DNA of 19,909 bases from DASWRT01 sp036403035 (GCA_036403035.1 DASWRT010000531.1:1-19909); one strand, 5' to 3'; shown: positions 7,148-14,907, numbered from the stretch's first letter. A program made the numbers and translations. Notes: a model not told the origin generated them from the sequence alone.

Positions 7148-7531
7148 TCAGCGCGTTGCGTGGGCGGCGACGATCTCCGGCAGCCCCCGCTGGTCCGCCG
7201 CATCCTGAAGAGCGCGGATCACGCGAAGCGCCGCGCCGCAGAGCGCCAGCGGAGCGGTCGCCGCCGACGAGGTGGACGGGATGTCGATCACGACGTCCGT
7301 CGCGCGGTACAGCTCGGCAAGCCAGGAAGCGAAGTTGCCGCGGCAGTCCGTGCGCTGCTGCAACCGGTGCAGCGAGAAGCCCTCAGGCACCAGCGCCAGC
7401 GCCGCATCGACCGAACGGGTATAGAGGGGCACCGGCTTCTTGAGCCCGAACAGCCGCTGGATCGAGTAGTCGAGGTATTCGCTCCCGTCTGCCGACGCCT
7501 CGATCGCCAGAACCAGCTTCGCGAGATCCAC
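7148..7531 (-). CDS. Small conserved protein of unknown function
   Basis: A 127-residue protein if started at GTG 7531, where GGGAG lies 7 bases upstream. GTG at 7564 would add 11 residues. The centre reads LYTRSVDAALALVPEGF (about 36-52) and the C-terminal third has ATAPLALCGAALRV (about 91-104). From memory this Y-T-x-S-x-D-A-A-L-x-L-V-P-E-G plus A-T-x-P-L-A-L-C-x-A-A-L-R pattern marks a family of short hypothetical proteins common in alphaproteobacterial genomes and their phages; no function is known to me. There is no signal peptide or membrane helix. It lies on the same strand after the histidine kinase gene (66-base gap), so it may be cotranscribed. Confidence 0.7.
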   Translation of the reverse strand: MDLAKLVLAIEASADGSEYLDYSIQRLFGLKKPVPLYTRSVDAALALVPEGFSLHRLQQRTDCRGNFASWLAELYRATDVVIDIPSTSSAATAPLALCGAALRVIRALQDAADQRGLPEIVAAHATR

Positions 7532-7597
7532 GGATAAGCTCCCAATCGTGAGTTGCCTGATCACAGAGCTTATGGATCTGACGATTGCACGGGTGCG

Positions 7598-9280
7598 TCA
7601 AAGTTGTGGCGTGCCGCGAGTCATGGAACCGACGCGAGCACCGGAAAGCCGCTGCAACCCCTCGGCGGCGAGCGGCAGGGTCACCCGCATCAGCAGTCCG
7701 GTCGGCCGGCGATTCTCGGCCGTAATCGTTCCGCCGAGCGCATCGATATTGCGGCGGGCGATCCACAGGCCGATGCCGAAATGACCGCCGCCGTTGCCGC
7801 CGCCCATCTCGCCGTTGCCGGCATGTTCGCGTGGCCGCTGCGAGAAGTAGCGCTCGAAGATCCGCGACAGATTCTCCTGCGGCACGCCCGGGCCGGCGTC
7901 GCCGATCAGCAGCTCCGCGACGTCGCCCTGCCGCGTCAGGCGCACGCCGATGCTGCTGCCGTCCGGCGAGAAGGAAATCGCGTTGTCGAGGAGGTTTTCG
8001 ATCACCGTCTCGACCATCTCCTCGTTGGCGAAGACGACGACGCCCGGCTCGATATGTCCCTTGAGCAGCAGCCGCCGATGCAGCAGCACGTCGGCATGCG
8101 CGTTGAGCACGCTCGACAGCAGCGCCGAAAGGTCGAGTTCGGCGCGCGTCGTATCAATGAGGTCGGCGGTCGCCTCGTCCAGCCGGCGCGCCGAGGCGAC
8201 GAGCCCGTCGAGCTTGTCGAGCGAACTTTCGATAAGGCCGATCGCGCGGACGCCGCGCTGGTTCTCTGCGGTGATCGCGCGCTTCAGCGGCTCCAGCGAC
8301 TGCCGGATGACGGCGATCGGCGTCTTGAAGGCGTGCGCATTGTCCTCCGCCGCGCGGCGTATGTCGTGCGCGGAATTGTGCAGCACCTCGACCATGCGGT
8401 CGAACTCGCGGGCGGCCTCGCCCAGTTCCGGGATGTCGTTCTGCGCGCGGAAGGAGCCGACCGCCGGGCCGCGCTCGCGGACGGCCCGCGCCTGCTCGGC
8501 GAAGTGCCGGAGGCCGCGCCGCACGCTCCAGAAGGTCGTGAGCGTCAGGATCACCATGCCGAGATAGATCACAGCCGCGACCTTCACCTCCGGCGTCGCC
8601 CAGTACGGAACGCCGAGATGCGCTCCCGGCAGCGCCGTCGCCGAGAAGGAGGTGACGATCGCCCAGCATCCGGCCGCGGTGCGCAGCGGCGTCAGCGACG
8701 TCACCACCTCGTCCGCGCCCAACGGCGTCCGGTAGCGCAGCGCGATCGGCAACTCGCCCTCGCACGTCTCGGCGAGCCGGTCGAGCACCTTCTGCTGGCG
8801 CAGCTTCTCGCGCTCGATGTCGAGCTGCGCCGACGGCACGACCGGCGAGGAGGCGATGTAGAAGAAGCCGCTGTCGTTGGCCGGCTTGAACAGCAGCTTC
8901 ACCGTCGTCAGCTCGTCGGCGAAACGCGACAGCTCGCGGCCGACCTGCGGCAGCGCCGGGCGGTCGTTCGCGGACAGGATCGGCAACAGCGCCTGCGCCA
9001 TGATGCGCCCCTGCTCGCGGACGCTGCGCAGCAGCAGCGCCTGTTTCTCGTCGTCGGCACGCCGGAACTGGTCGTACAGGATTACCGGCACGACCATAAA
9101 GATCATCACCAGCAGCGCCGCCTTCGCGGCAAGCGAGCGATAGGAACGCGGGCCGCGCCGCGGCAGCGACGCGGAGCCGGCGCCGCCGCGGGACTGTCCG
9201 CCGGCGTCAGTTGTTGTCGGGAGCCCAGCGGTAGCCGAAACCGGCGTAGTTCTCGATGGGGTCGATAGCGGAATCGACAT
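7598..9280 (-). CDS. Membrane-bound sensor histidine kinase
   Basis: A two-component sensor of about 560 residues. TM1 is at about 54-71 and a periplasmic sensor of roughly 160 residues follows. TM2 is at about 233-251 and a HAMP-like linker at 252-305. The H-box is NAHAFKTPIAVIRQ with phospho-acceptor H316. The ATPase domain has N-box ENLLDN (N429, N433), G1 DAGPG (461-465) and G2 GHFGIGL (499-505), preceded by a Gly-rich insert in the ATP lid. The start is uncertain. ATG at 9280 is the last plausible in-frame start before TM1 and overlaps the regulator gene by 74 bases; no ATG, GTG or TTG lies between the regulator stop and TM1. It is the partner of the regulator just upstream. Signal sensed: unknown. 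Confidence 0.88.
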   Translation of the reverse strand: MSIPLSTPSRTTPVSATAGLPTTTDAGGQSRGGAGSASLPRRGPRSYRSLAAKAALLVMIFMVVPVILYDQFRRADDEKQALLLRSVREQGRIMAQALLPILSANDRPALPQVGRELSRFADELTTVKLLFKPANDSGFFYIASSPVVPSAQLDIEREKLRQQKVLDRLAETCEGELPIALRYRTPLGADEVVTSLTPLRTAAGCWAIVTSFSATALPGAHLGVPYWATPEVKVAAVIYLGMVILTLTTFWSVRRGLRHFAEQARAVRERGPAVGSFRAQNDIPELGEAAREFDRMVEVLHNSAHDIRRAAEDNAHAFKTPIAVIRQSLEPLKRAITAENQRGVRAIGLIESSLDKLDGLVASARRLDEATADLIDTTRAELDLSALLSSVLNAHADVLLHRRLLLKGHIEPGVVVFANEEMVETVIENLLDNAISFSPDGSSIGVRLTRQGDVAELLIGDAGPGVPQENLSRIFERYFSQRPREHAGNGEMGGGNGGGHFGIGLWIARRNIDALGGTITAENRRPTGLLMRVTLPLAAEGLQRLSGARVGSMTRGTPQL

Positions 9281-10031
9281 CGCGGAACTTCTTGCGTATG
9301 CGCTTGATGAACGTGCGGACGTTCGCCCGATATCCGTCATTGCCGTATCCGGCGATGAAGTCCTTGCCGTGCACGAGGTCGTAGATCTCGCGGTACGAGA
9401 CATCCTCGCCAGCGCGCATCGCGAGCAGGGCGACGATCTTGAACTCGGTCAGGGTGAGGTCGAGCGTCTTCCCGTCCCAGGTGGCGCGGTTGATGTCGAA
9501 GCGCAGTTCCAGCCGCCCGAGATGGACGGTGTCGCTGCGATTGTCGAGCGACGGCGTCTCCGGCAGCGAACGGGTGCCCTCGGTGATGAGCCCCAGCCGC
9601 TTCACCAGGATCGACAGGCGGCGCGACTTGTCGATGAAGTCGACGGCGCCGCCTTCGAGCGCCGCCTCCTCGTAGATGTCGTCGCTCAGCACAGTGAGGA
9701 AGATTACCGGCGTCGTGATGTTGGAGCGGCGAAGCTGGCGCAGCACTTCCAGTCCGTTCATGCCGGGCATCCGCCAGTCGAGCAGAATCGCGTCGGCGCC
9801 GCCGCCGTTCGCGAAATAGTCGAGCGCCGGCTGGCCGGCGGAAAAGCTGACGACCGTATAACCCTCGTCCAGGAGGTTCAGGCCGAGGGATTCGCGGAAC
9901 AGATCGTCGTCGTCAACGAGGACGATATGCGCCGGCTTCTCCGCCGACGGCGCCGCTGGCACGGTTCCTGTCGCGGTGCTCGGCGACGAATTGCTCGAAG
10001 CAGCGACCTCGCCGTGTGTCGGTTGGCTCAT
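9207..10031 (-). CDS. OmpR-family response regulator
   Basis: A 274-residue two-component regulator. A 33-residue Ser/Ala/Pro-rich leader precedes the receiver domain, which has acidic DDD at 40-42, phospho-acceptor D85 in LLDWRMPG, T113 and K135 in DFIDKS. The C-terminal winged helix (about 165-270) ends with IENYAGFGYRW, typical of OmpR/PhoB proteins. ATG at 10031 lies inside the upstream lipoprotein gene (119-base overlap). A GTG at 9962, just before the receiver domain with AGGA nearby, would remove most of the leader. It is transcribed with the lipoprotein and kinase genes. The YDLVHGKDFIAGYGNDGYRANVRT stretch (217-240) recalls ChvI-like regulators only loosely, so I give no symbol. Confidence 0.9.
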   Translation of the reverse strand: MSQPTHGEVAASSNSSPSTATGTVPAAPSAEKPAHIVLVDDDDLFRESLGLNLLDEGYTVVSFSAGQPALDYFANGGGADAILLDWRMPGMNGLEVLRQLRRSNITTPVIFLTVLSDDIYEEAALEGGAVDFIDKSRRLSILVKRLGLITEGTRSLPETPSLDNRSDTVHLGRLELRFDINRATWDGKTLDLTLTEFKIVALLAMRAGEDVSYREIYDLVHGKDFIAGYGNDGYRANVRTFIKRIRKKFRDVDSAIDPIENYAGFGYRWAPDNN

Positions 10032-10551
10032 CGCCCTTTACCTCGTAGTGCAGGACCCGCAGCACTTGGCTCTGCAGGTCGAGATAGAAATACAGGTCGA
10101 GTTCGCAGCGCGGCCCGGCATAACGCCAGACGGTCGCGGGCGCTGCTTCGGCCCGCTGCGTCGGCTCGCCGAGCAGCGAGGCCGCCTCGTTTTGGCTCAT
10201 CCCGATCAGCCTCTCCGGATCCGTAGACTCCACCGGCAAGGACGATGTCGCGTCGCGGCTGCCCGGCGGCGCGACCGAGGCCGGAGCGGCCGATCCGGGA
10301 GCGGAGGGAGCCGGCGGCGACGGTTTCCTGACCGGCCGGGGCAATTCCGGCTGGAGCACGGTTGGCGGCGGCAGCGCCGCCGTCCGCTTCGGCGGCGTCG
10401 TCGTCGCGGGCGTCTGCTCCGCCGGCGCTGCCGTCTGCTCCTTGAACCAGTCCTCGACCGCCGTGCAGCCGCCGACCAGCAGCGGCAACAACGCAACGAC
10501 CCCTATCGCGGTCCGGGCGCGGCGGGCACGCAAGGGGCGCTGACACATCAT
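9913..10551 (-). CDS. Predicted lipoprotein with BamE-like C-terminal domain
   Basis: A 212-residue protein with an Arg-rich n-region, a hydrophobic helix and the lipobox LVGGC (Cys 29), so it is predicted to be a lipoprotein. Residues 34-110 are a Pro/Ala/Thr-rich linker, and about 112-172 form a small domain (ERLIGMSQNEAASLLGEP ... CELDLYFYLD ... VLHYEV) like the SmpA/OmlA (BamE) fold. C149 and C184 could form a disulfide. C184 lies within the 119-base overlap with the regulator gene, which argues that the lipoprotein tail is real. It is the first gene of the lipoprotein-regulator-kinase operon, suggesting a role in sensing or tuning the kinase; that is inference. Confidence 0.8.
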   Translation of the reverse strand: MMCQRPLRARRARTAIGVVALLPLLVGGCTAVEDWFKEQTAAPAEQTPATTTPPKRTAALPPPTVLQPELPRPVRKPSPPAPSAPGSAAPASVAPPGSRDATSSLPVESTDPERLIGMSQNEAASLLGEPTQRAEAAPATVWRYAGPRCELDLYFYLDLQSQVLRVLHYEVKGDEPTDTRRGRCFEQFVAEHRDRNRASGAVGGEAGAYRPR

Positions 10552-10672
10552 CGACCGATACCCATGGGACTCCGGGGATAGCGACCAATTACTAAAGATC
10601 GCTCAACGATTCTCCGACTGCGGGTTGAGAAGTTGCGTGACACAATAACCGGCACGACATCCGAGTTCCATA

Positions 10673-11620
10673 TCAGGCGGAGGCGAACGCCGGCGGCGCC
10701 GTCCGCGTCGGGAAGGTGCGCTTGAGCTGGGCGAAGGCGTCGGACGCAGGCGGCGCCCCCGCGACCGTCGCCTTTGCCGACGCGGTCCGCAGCGCGTCGA
10801 TGCGGGCTTGCGTCTCCGGGTGCGTGGAATAGAGCGACGTCGTCGCGCTGGTGCCCGGCGGGATCAGGACCAGGAGCCGTTCGAAAAAGGTGTAGGAGCG
10901 GCGCGGATCGTGTCCTGTGCGGCCGAACACCTGCAGGATGTTCTCATCGGCGGCAAATTCGTGGCTTCGCGAATAGCCGGACGTCACCAGCGTGATCAAC
11001 GGCTCGCGGATCTGATCGATCGCCGTTTTTGCCAGATCGCCGGTACCGGCGAAGCTCGTCGCCTGCTGGGCCTTGTTGGCCCCGAAATCGCGCAGGATGC
11101 CGGTGACGTTGCTGCCGAACCGTCCGGCGTTCATCTCGTTGACGGCATGGCTGCCTTCGACGTGACCCATCTCATGGCCGATCACGGCGGCCAGTTCGGC
11201 GTCGCTGCCGACGTAGCGCAGCAGGCCCTTGTTGACGCCGACCTTGCCGCTCGGCAGCGCCCAGGCATTGACGGAATTGTCGTCGAGGACGGTGATCTCC
11301 CAGGGTAGGTTCGGCCGCATCGAGCTGCGGAACAGCGGCTGGGCGAAGCTCTGCATCGCGCGCTGCACGCCGGGATTGCGGTAGGCGCCGCCGCTGGCGT
11401 CGATCGTCGGCCCGTAAAGCGCGCTTCCGATCTGCCGCTCGTCCGCCTCGCTGCTCTTGAACGACCCGATCAGGGTATTGAAGTTCTGCGTCGTCACGAG
11501 CTGCTGCACGTCCGACTGGGTAAGGCAGCCCTGGAGCAGCAGAGTCAGCCCGCCGAGCCCGAGGGCGCTCACGACCTCGCGGCGTCGCAGCGCCTCCCTT
11601 CTCCAAACCATGTCGCGCAT
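10673..11620 (-). CDS. M48-family zinc metalloprotease, predicted Tat-type lipoprotein
   Basis: A 315-residue M48 peptidase (BepA/LoiP-like clan) with zinc motif HEMGH (H149, E150, H153) and third ligand E221 in HEFAAD. The N-terminus has RRREVV followed by LGLGGLTLLLQGC. This is a twin-arginine-like n-region plus lipobox with Cys 32 (Gln at -2 is unusual), so Tat export and lipidation in the periplasm are likely. ATG at 11620 is chosen because GGGGA lies 8 bases upstream; ATG 11611 is possible. It starts 13 bases after the cyclase stop and is the last gene of the FecR-like / cyclase / protease operon. Family members degrade or refold misassembled outer-membrane proteins. The residues after 285 are a short Ala/Pro-rich tail. 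Confidence 0.88.
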   Translation of the reverse strand: MRDMVWRREALRRREVVSALGLGGLTLLLQGCLTQSDVQQLVTTQNFNTLIGSFKSSEADERQIGSALYGPTIDASGGAYRNPGVQRAMQSFAQPLFRSSMRPNLPWEITVLDDNSVNAWALPSGKVGVNKGLLRYVGSDAELAAVIGHEMGHVEGSHAVNEMNAGRFGSNVTGILRDFGANKAQQATSFAGTGDLAKTAIDQIREPLITLVTSGYSRSHEFAADENILQVFGRTGHDPRRSYTFFERLLVLIPPGTSATTSLYSTHPETQARIDALRTASAKATVAGAPPASDAFAQLKRTFPTRTAPPAFASA

Positions 11621-11633
11621 CGAGGTGGTCCCC

Positions 11634-13745
11634 TTATTTCTCAGTAAGCCCGAAGCTGCCGTCCCAATCCCCAGGCGGCGGCGTCTCGACGTAAGCCCGG
11701 CAGCGTTTCCTATACAGCGCCGAAACGTCGTCCCCCGTGGCTTCGGCCAGCGCGGCGAACGCCTGTTCCGCCTCCTTGAACCGCCGCGCCGCGTAAAGGT
11801 CAAGCGCCGCATTATAAGCAGCGATCCGCTGACGTGCCGTATCGTCGGTCGCATCCAGGGGGCCGATCGCCTCGTAGACGCGAACCGGGATCTTCTTGCC
11901 CTTCACCGCCAGCAGATCGAGCTGGCGCAGCAGGAACTCGTCGCGCACCGCGTCGGCCGTCTCCGGTCCGATCATCACCAGCGTGCCATACGCCTTGTTC
12001 GCGCCTTCGAGGCGCGAGGCGAGGTTCACCGTGTCGCCGGTGACGGTGTAGTTGAGCCGCTCCGGCGAACCCATGTTGCCGACGATCGCCGGACCGGTAT
12101 TGATGCCGATGCGCGCACCGATCGGCGGCAGGCCGTACTGCCCGATCACCCTGTCGGCATTGAACGTCTCCAGCGCCCCGACGCAGGCGAGGGCGGCGGA
12201 AACCGCTTGCCGCTCCTGGTCCTCGCGCGCCAGCGGCGCTCCCCACACCGCCATGACAGCGTCGCCGATGAACTTGTCGACGTAGCCGCCGTGCCGCTCG
12301 ATGATCGAGACCATCACGCCGAAATACTCGTTGACCAGTTCGACCAGCCGCTCCGGCTCGTCCTGCAGCCGTTCGCTGAGAGTCGTGTAGCCGACGATGT
12401 CGGAAAAGAACACGGAGATGCGGCGCCGGTCGCCGCCGAGGCGCAGCGCGTCGGGGTCGTCGGTGAGGCGGGCGATGATCGCCGGCGCGAGATAGCGGCC
12501 GAACCGCTCCGACAGGCGCCGCTTCTCCGCCTCTGTGCGCCGCCGCGCCCGCAGCTCCTCGATGAAGCGCAGCAGATAGACGATGCCGGCGGAGAGAACG
12601 AGGGCGCCGAGCAGCGTCAGCATCGGCAGCACCGTGCCCTTCAGCAGCGCCGCAAGGCTCGCCGCGACGGTCGCGCAGAGCGCGAGCAGCAGCGTCCCGA
12701 ATGCCAGGACCGGCGGCAGCGCGAGGAAGCCGAAAGCTCCGGCGGCGACGGTTGCGGCCATGCCGCCCCCCGTCGCGAGCCGCCCCGGCAGATGCAGAGG
12801 CACGTCGAGCAGCAGCGTGTTGAGCGCAGCGGCGTGGATGAACACGCCCGGCCTTGTATGGCGTTCGACCGAATCCCCGTACCGCCGTGCGCCGGCCGGA
12901 CGCTCGGTGCAGCGCCGCGTCGGGCCGCTGTAGATCCCATTGACGTACTGCGTCGCCGGTATCCAGCGGTCCTCGATGTCCAGCGCGGTCCCGACCAGAA
13001 CGACGCGATCCTTGAACGCCTCGCTGAAAAAGGCGTCGTTGCCGGCCGACGCGCACGCGAGCAGATCGGCGAAGCTGAAGACCGGGAAGCCGTCCTCGCC
13101 GGTATCGTAGTTGATCAGGAACGTTTCCGGGACACCGGCGCCGGCGCGCCGCGCGATCTCGCCGACGAACGACGGCTGCCGGCTGCCGTCCGTTGCCGTC
13201 CGCCAGCCCGGATGCTCGCGGATGACGTTGTCGTAGTCGGAGATCAGGTTGAGCGTACGGACGTTCTCGTCACCGCCCGCGGCGAACTCCAGACCTTTTC
13301 CCGGCCGCACCGGCTGCTGCGAGGCGTCGACGGAGCCGAGGACGATGCGTTGGCTCCTGGCCAACCGGCCCAGCGCCTGCCGCAACGGACGGTCGTAGTT
13401 GGGGACGAGGCTCTCAAGAGTCGTCGGGTAGATGAGATCCATCCCGACCGCCTTGACGCCCGCCGTGTCGAGCGCGCTCAGCACCGCGCCGATCTGCGGC
13501 GTCCAGGCGACCTGCGGCCGATCGCGGAGCGGCTCGGCGTCGTAGCTTTCTTCGTCGATGACGACGATGGCGACCGGAGACCGCGCCGCTTCATAGATCG
13601 GTCCGACTGCGCTATTGCGGAGCCAGAAGAGGTAATCCAACCCCTTGCGGTCAAGAAAGGCGCCGTAATCCGTTGCGCTGAACGCGCCGGCGGCGAGCCC
13701 GATAGCCAGGGCTGCCGCGAGGTGGCGCAGCCACGGGCCCGGCAT
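11634..13745 (-). CDS. CHASE2-domain class III adenylate cyclase
   Basis: A 703-residue membrane cyclase. An N-terminal anchor (about 6-24) is followed by an extracytoplasmic CHASE2 sensor (about 30-310). Two or three transmembrane helices lie at about 322-395, then a short coiled linker and a class III catalytic domain (about 440-590). Catalytic residues are visible: metal-binding D449 (FFSDIVGY) and D495 (KFIGDAVMAVW), adenine-recognising K491, and transition-state N574 and R578 (TGDTVNLASRLE). Lys plus Thr at the base-selecting positions point to ATP, so cAMP is the expected product. A C-terminal helical region follows (about 632-690). It lies between the FecR-like gene (25-base gap) and the M48 gene (13-base gap). 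The CHASE2 ligand is unknown; the neighbouring periplasmic protein is a candidate partner. Confidence 0.92.
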   Translation of the reverse strand: MPGPWLRHLAAALAIGLAAGAFSATDYGAFLDRKGLDYLFWLRNSAVGPIYEAARSPVAIVVIDEESYDAEPLRDRPQVAWTPQIGAVLSALDTAGVKAVGMDLIYPTTLESLVPNYDRPLRQALGRLARSQRIVLGSVDASQQPVRPGKGLEFAAGGDENVRTLNLISDYDNVIREHPGWRTATDGSRQPSFVGEIARRAGAGVPETFLINYDTGEDGFPVFSFADLLACASAGNDAFFSEAFKDRVVLVGTALDIEDRWIPATQYVNGIYSGPTRRCTERPAGARRYGDSVERHTRPGVFIHAAALNTLLLDVPLHLPGRLATGGGMAATVAAGAFGFLALPPVLAFGTLLLALCATVAASLAALLKGTVLPMLTLLGALVLSAGIVYLLRFIEELRARRRTEAEKRRLSERFGRYLAPAIIARLTDDPDALRLGGDRRRISVFFSDIVGYTTLSERLQDEPERLVELVNEYFGVMVSIIERHGGYVDKFIGDAVMAVWGAPLAREDQERQAVSAALACVGALETFNADRVIGQYGLPPIGARIGINTGPAIVGNMGSPERLNYTVTGDTVNLASRLEGANKAYGTLVMIGPETADAVRDEFLLRQLDLLAVKGKKIPVRVYEAIGPLDATDDTARQRIAAYNAALDLYAARRFKEAEQAFAALAEATGDDVSALYRKRCRAYVETPPPGDWDGSFGLTEK

Positions 13746-13770
13746 TGCGGAGCCTATCCGCCTGCCGCGG

Positions 13771-14490
13771 TCAGCGCGAGACGTCGACGGTGCGGTTCAG
13801 CAGCCCGTCGCTGAGTTCCAGACCCGGATCGATCGAGAAGGCGGCGTGCTTCGTACCGCCGGCGCCGGTCACCTCGACGACGTACTGCACGCCGGTCCGC
13901 AGCGCCGGCCGGCCGGGATACTCGACGTAGCCCTTGCTGACGCTCGCCGTCCAGACGACCTGCGGCGTCGGCTGACCAGCCTCCATCACGCGCACCGTCG
14001 CCGGCCCCTTGTCGCGCCAGCGGAACACCGGCCGGTCGCTCTTCAGCTCGGTCTCGGCCCAGAGCCGGTCATCGAAGGGCGTGACGCGCTTCACGGCCGC
14101 GCCGGCCTCGGCGGTCTGCGTCGTCGCGGCGAAGCGCTTCGGATCGCACGGCCGGTTGGTCGCACGGACCTGTCCGCCCGAAACCCTGCTCTCGGCGGCC
14201 CCGACAGTAACGGTGCCGCCGCGGATCGTCTCGACGCGGCAGGAGGAGAAATAGCCGAGCACGAGTTGTCCCTGCGCGCCGAGCGGGATGCTCTGCCCCG
14301 GATAGACGAAATCCATGAACTCGACGCCGACGTCGCCGGACGCCTTGACGTCCTCGACCAGCGCCGCGGCATTGCCTGGCTGCGGCTGCTGCGCCGAGAC
14401 CGCCGTCCCTCCGGCCGCCAGCAGGACAACCGCAATCGCCGCCACGGCCGCGGAACGTGCCGCCGGTCCAAAAGGCATCCGCGTCGTCAT
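13771..14490 (-). CDS. FecR-domain-like periplasmic protein
   Basis: A 239-residue exported protein. A signal peptide ends AVSA/QQ at about 33/34. The segment GQLVLGYFSSCRVETIRGGTVTVG (about 74-97) matches the FecR-like beta repeat found in secreted alphaproteobacterial proteins, with C84 and C115 able to form a disulfide. The C-terminal half (about 145-225) is beta-rich (FRWRDKGPATVRV ... YVVEVTGAGG) and resembles an immunoglobulin-like fold; this is inferred. It has no cytoplasmic or TonB-signalling part, so it is not classical FecR. ATG at 14490 has GGTGG 4 bases upstream; an in-frame TTG lies at 14514 and ATG at 14478. It heads the operon with the CHASE2 cyclase, consistent with acting in the same sensing pathway. 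Confidence 0.8.
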   Translation of the reverse strand: MTTRMPFGPAARSAAVAAIAVVLLAAGGTAVSAQQPQPGNAAALVEDVKASGDVGVEFMDFVYPGQSIPLGAQGQLVLGYFSSCRVETIRGGTVTVGAAESRVSGGQVRATNRPCDPKRFAATTQTAEAGAAVKRVTPFDDRLWAETELKSDRPVFRWRDKGPATVRVMEAGQPTPQVVWTASVSKGYVEYPGRPALRTGVQYVVEVTGAGGTKHAAFSIDPGLELSDGLLNRTVDVSR

Positions 14491-14518
14491 ATCCCCACCC
14501 AATGTGCGCAACAAGAAA

Positions 14519-14540
14519 GACGCGCCGGCACCGGCGCGTC
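14519..14540 (-). terminator. GC-rich hairpin plus T-tract between lipoprotein and FecR-like genes
   Basis: Perfect 10-bp arms GACGCGCCGG and CCGGCGCGTC with a 2-base centre, followed on the minus strand by TTTCTTGTT. This is a classical intrinsic-terminator shape and would end transcripts of the small lipoprotein gene. It also lies directly downstream of the candidate promoter at 14549-14577, so it may act as an attenuator or an operator for the FecR-like operon. Confidence 0.65.
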
Positions 14541-14548
14541 AGGGCACG

Positions 14549-14577
14549 ACTATACGGAGCCGAGTCGCCGTCAGCAA
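14549..14577 (-). promoter_or_regulatory. Sigma-70 promoter for the FecR-like / cyclase / M48 operon
   Basis: On the minus strand TTGCTG (14572-14577), a 17-base spacer and TATAGT (14549-14554) form a good sigma-70 promoter. The start site would be near 14542, about 50 bases before ATG 14490 and right at the edge of the hairpin at 14519-14540. Confidence 0.55.
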
Positions 14578-14613
14578 CAACGGCCCGCCGGTTCGCAGAT
14601 GGGAGGCAGACTC

Positions 14614-14862
14614 TTAGCGCCGCAGGGCGCCGGGCTGCTGCTGGTTGTAGATCTGCGATCCCGAAGCGCCGTTCGAGGCCGAGCCCGACGTAACGGCGTC
14701 GGTGGCGCCGCCTTGGCTGTTGAAATCGGACGCCGCCGCCGGGGCACCGCTCGTCGGCGCTACCGTGGCCGTATCGTCCGGCGTCGTCCGCGAGTTGCAG
14801 CCGCCGATCAGGGCGACGCCCATCGCCGCCGACAGGACCCATGCCGCGTGAATTCCACGCAT
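14614..14862 (-). CDS. Small predicted lipoprotein, unknown function
   Basis: An 82-residue protein starting MRGIHAAWVLSAAMGVALIGGC. The signal peptide has lipobox LIGGC with Cys 22. The mature part is a Thr/Ala/Ser/Gly/Asn-rich, low-complexity chain without predicted secondary structure. ATG 14862 is chosen because AAGGG and GAGGG lie just upstream and the signal peptide begins there; a longer in-frame start at 14904 would add charged residues that spoil the signal. It is followed by a strong terminator hairpin. I do not recognise a family. It may be a structural or decoy lipoprotein. Confidence 0.65.
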   Translation of the reverse strand: MRGIHAAWVLSAAMGVALIGGCNSRTTPDDTATVAPTSGAPAAASDFNSQGGATDAVTSGSASNGASGSQIYNQQQPGALRR

Positions 14863-14891
14863 TTCCCTTCCCTCGCACTCGTTCCGGTTAC

Positions 14892-14907
14892 GCCGTGTAA
14901 ACACGGC
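14892..14907. promoter_or_regulatory. 16-bp palindrome upstream of the small lipoprotein gene
   Basis: GCCGTGT and ACACGGC are perfect 7-bp arms around AA, 30 bases before the ATG at 14862. On the minus strand the centre reads TTTACACG near where a -10 would lie. It looks like a dimeric regulator's operator. No regulator is identified. Confidence 0.4.

Noticed and set aside
7553..9268. Plus-strand open frame of 571 codons opposite the histidine kinase
   Set aside because: The kinase H, N and G boxes fix the minus strand as coding; the plus product is Arg/His-rich shadow sequence.
11457..13814. Plus-strand open frame of 785 codons opposite the cyclase
   Set aside because: It spans the cyclase and part of the protease gene in antisense; no domain, and both minus genes have intact catalytic residues.
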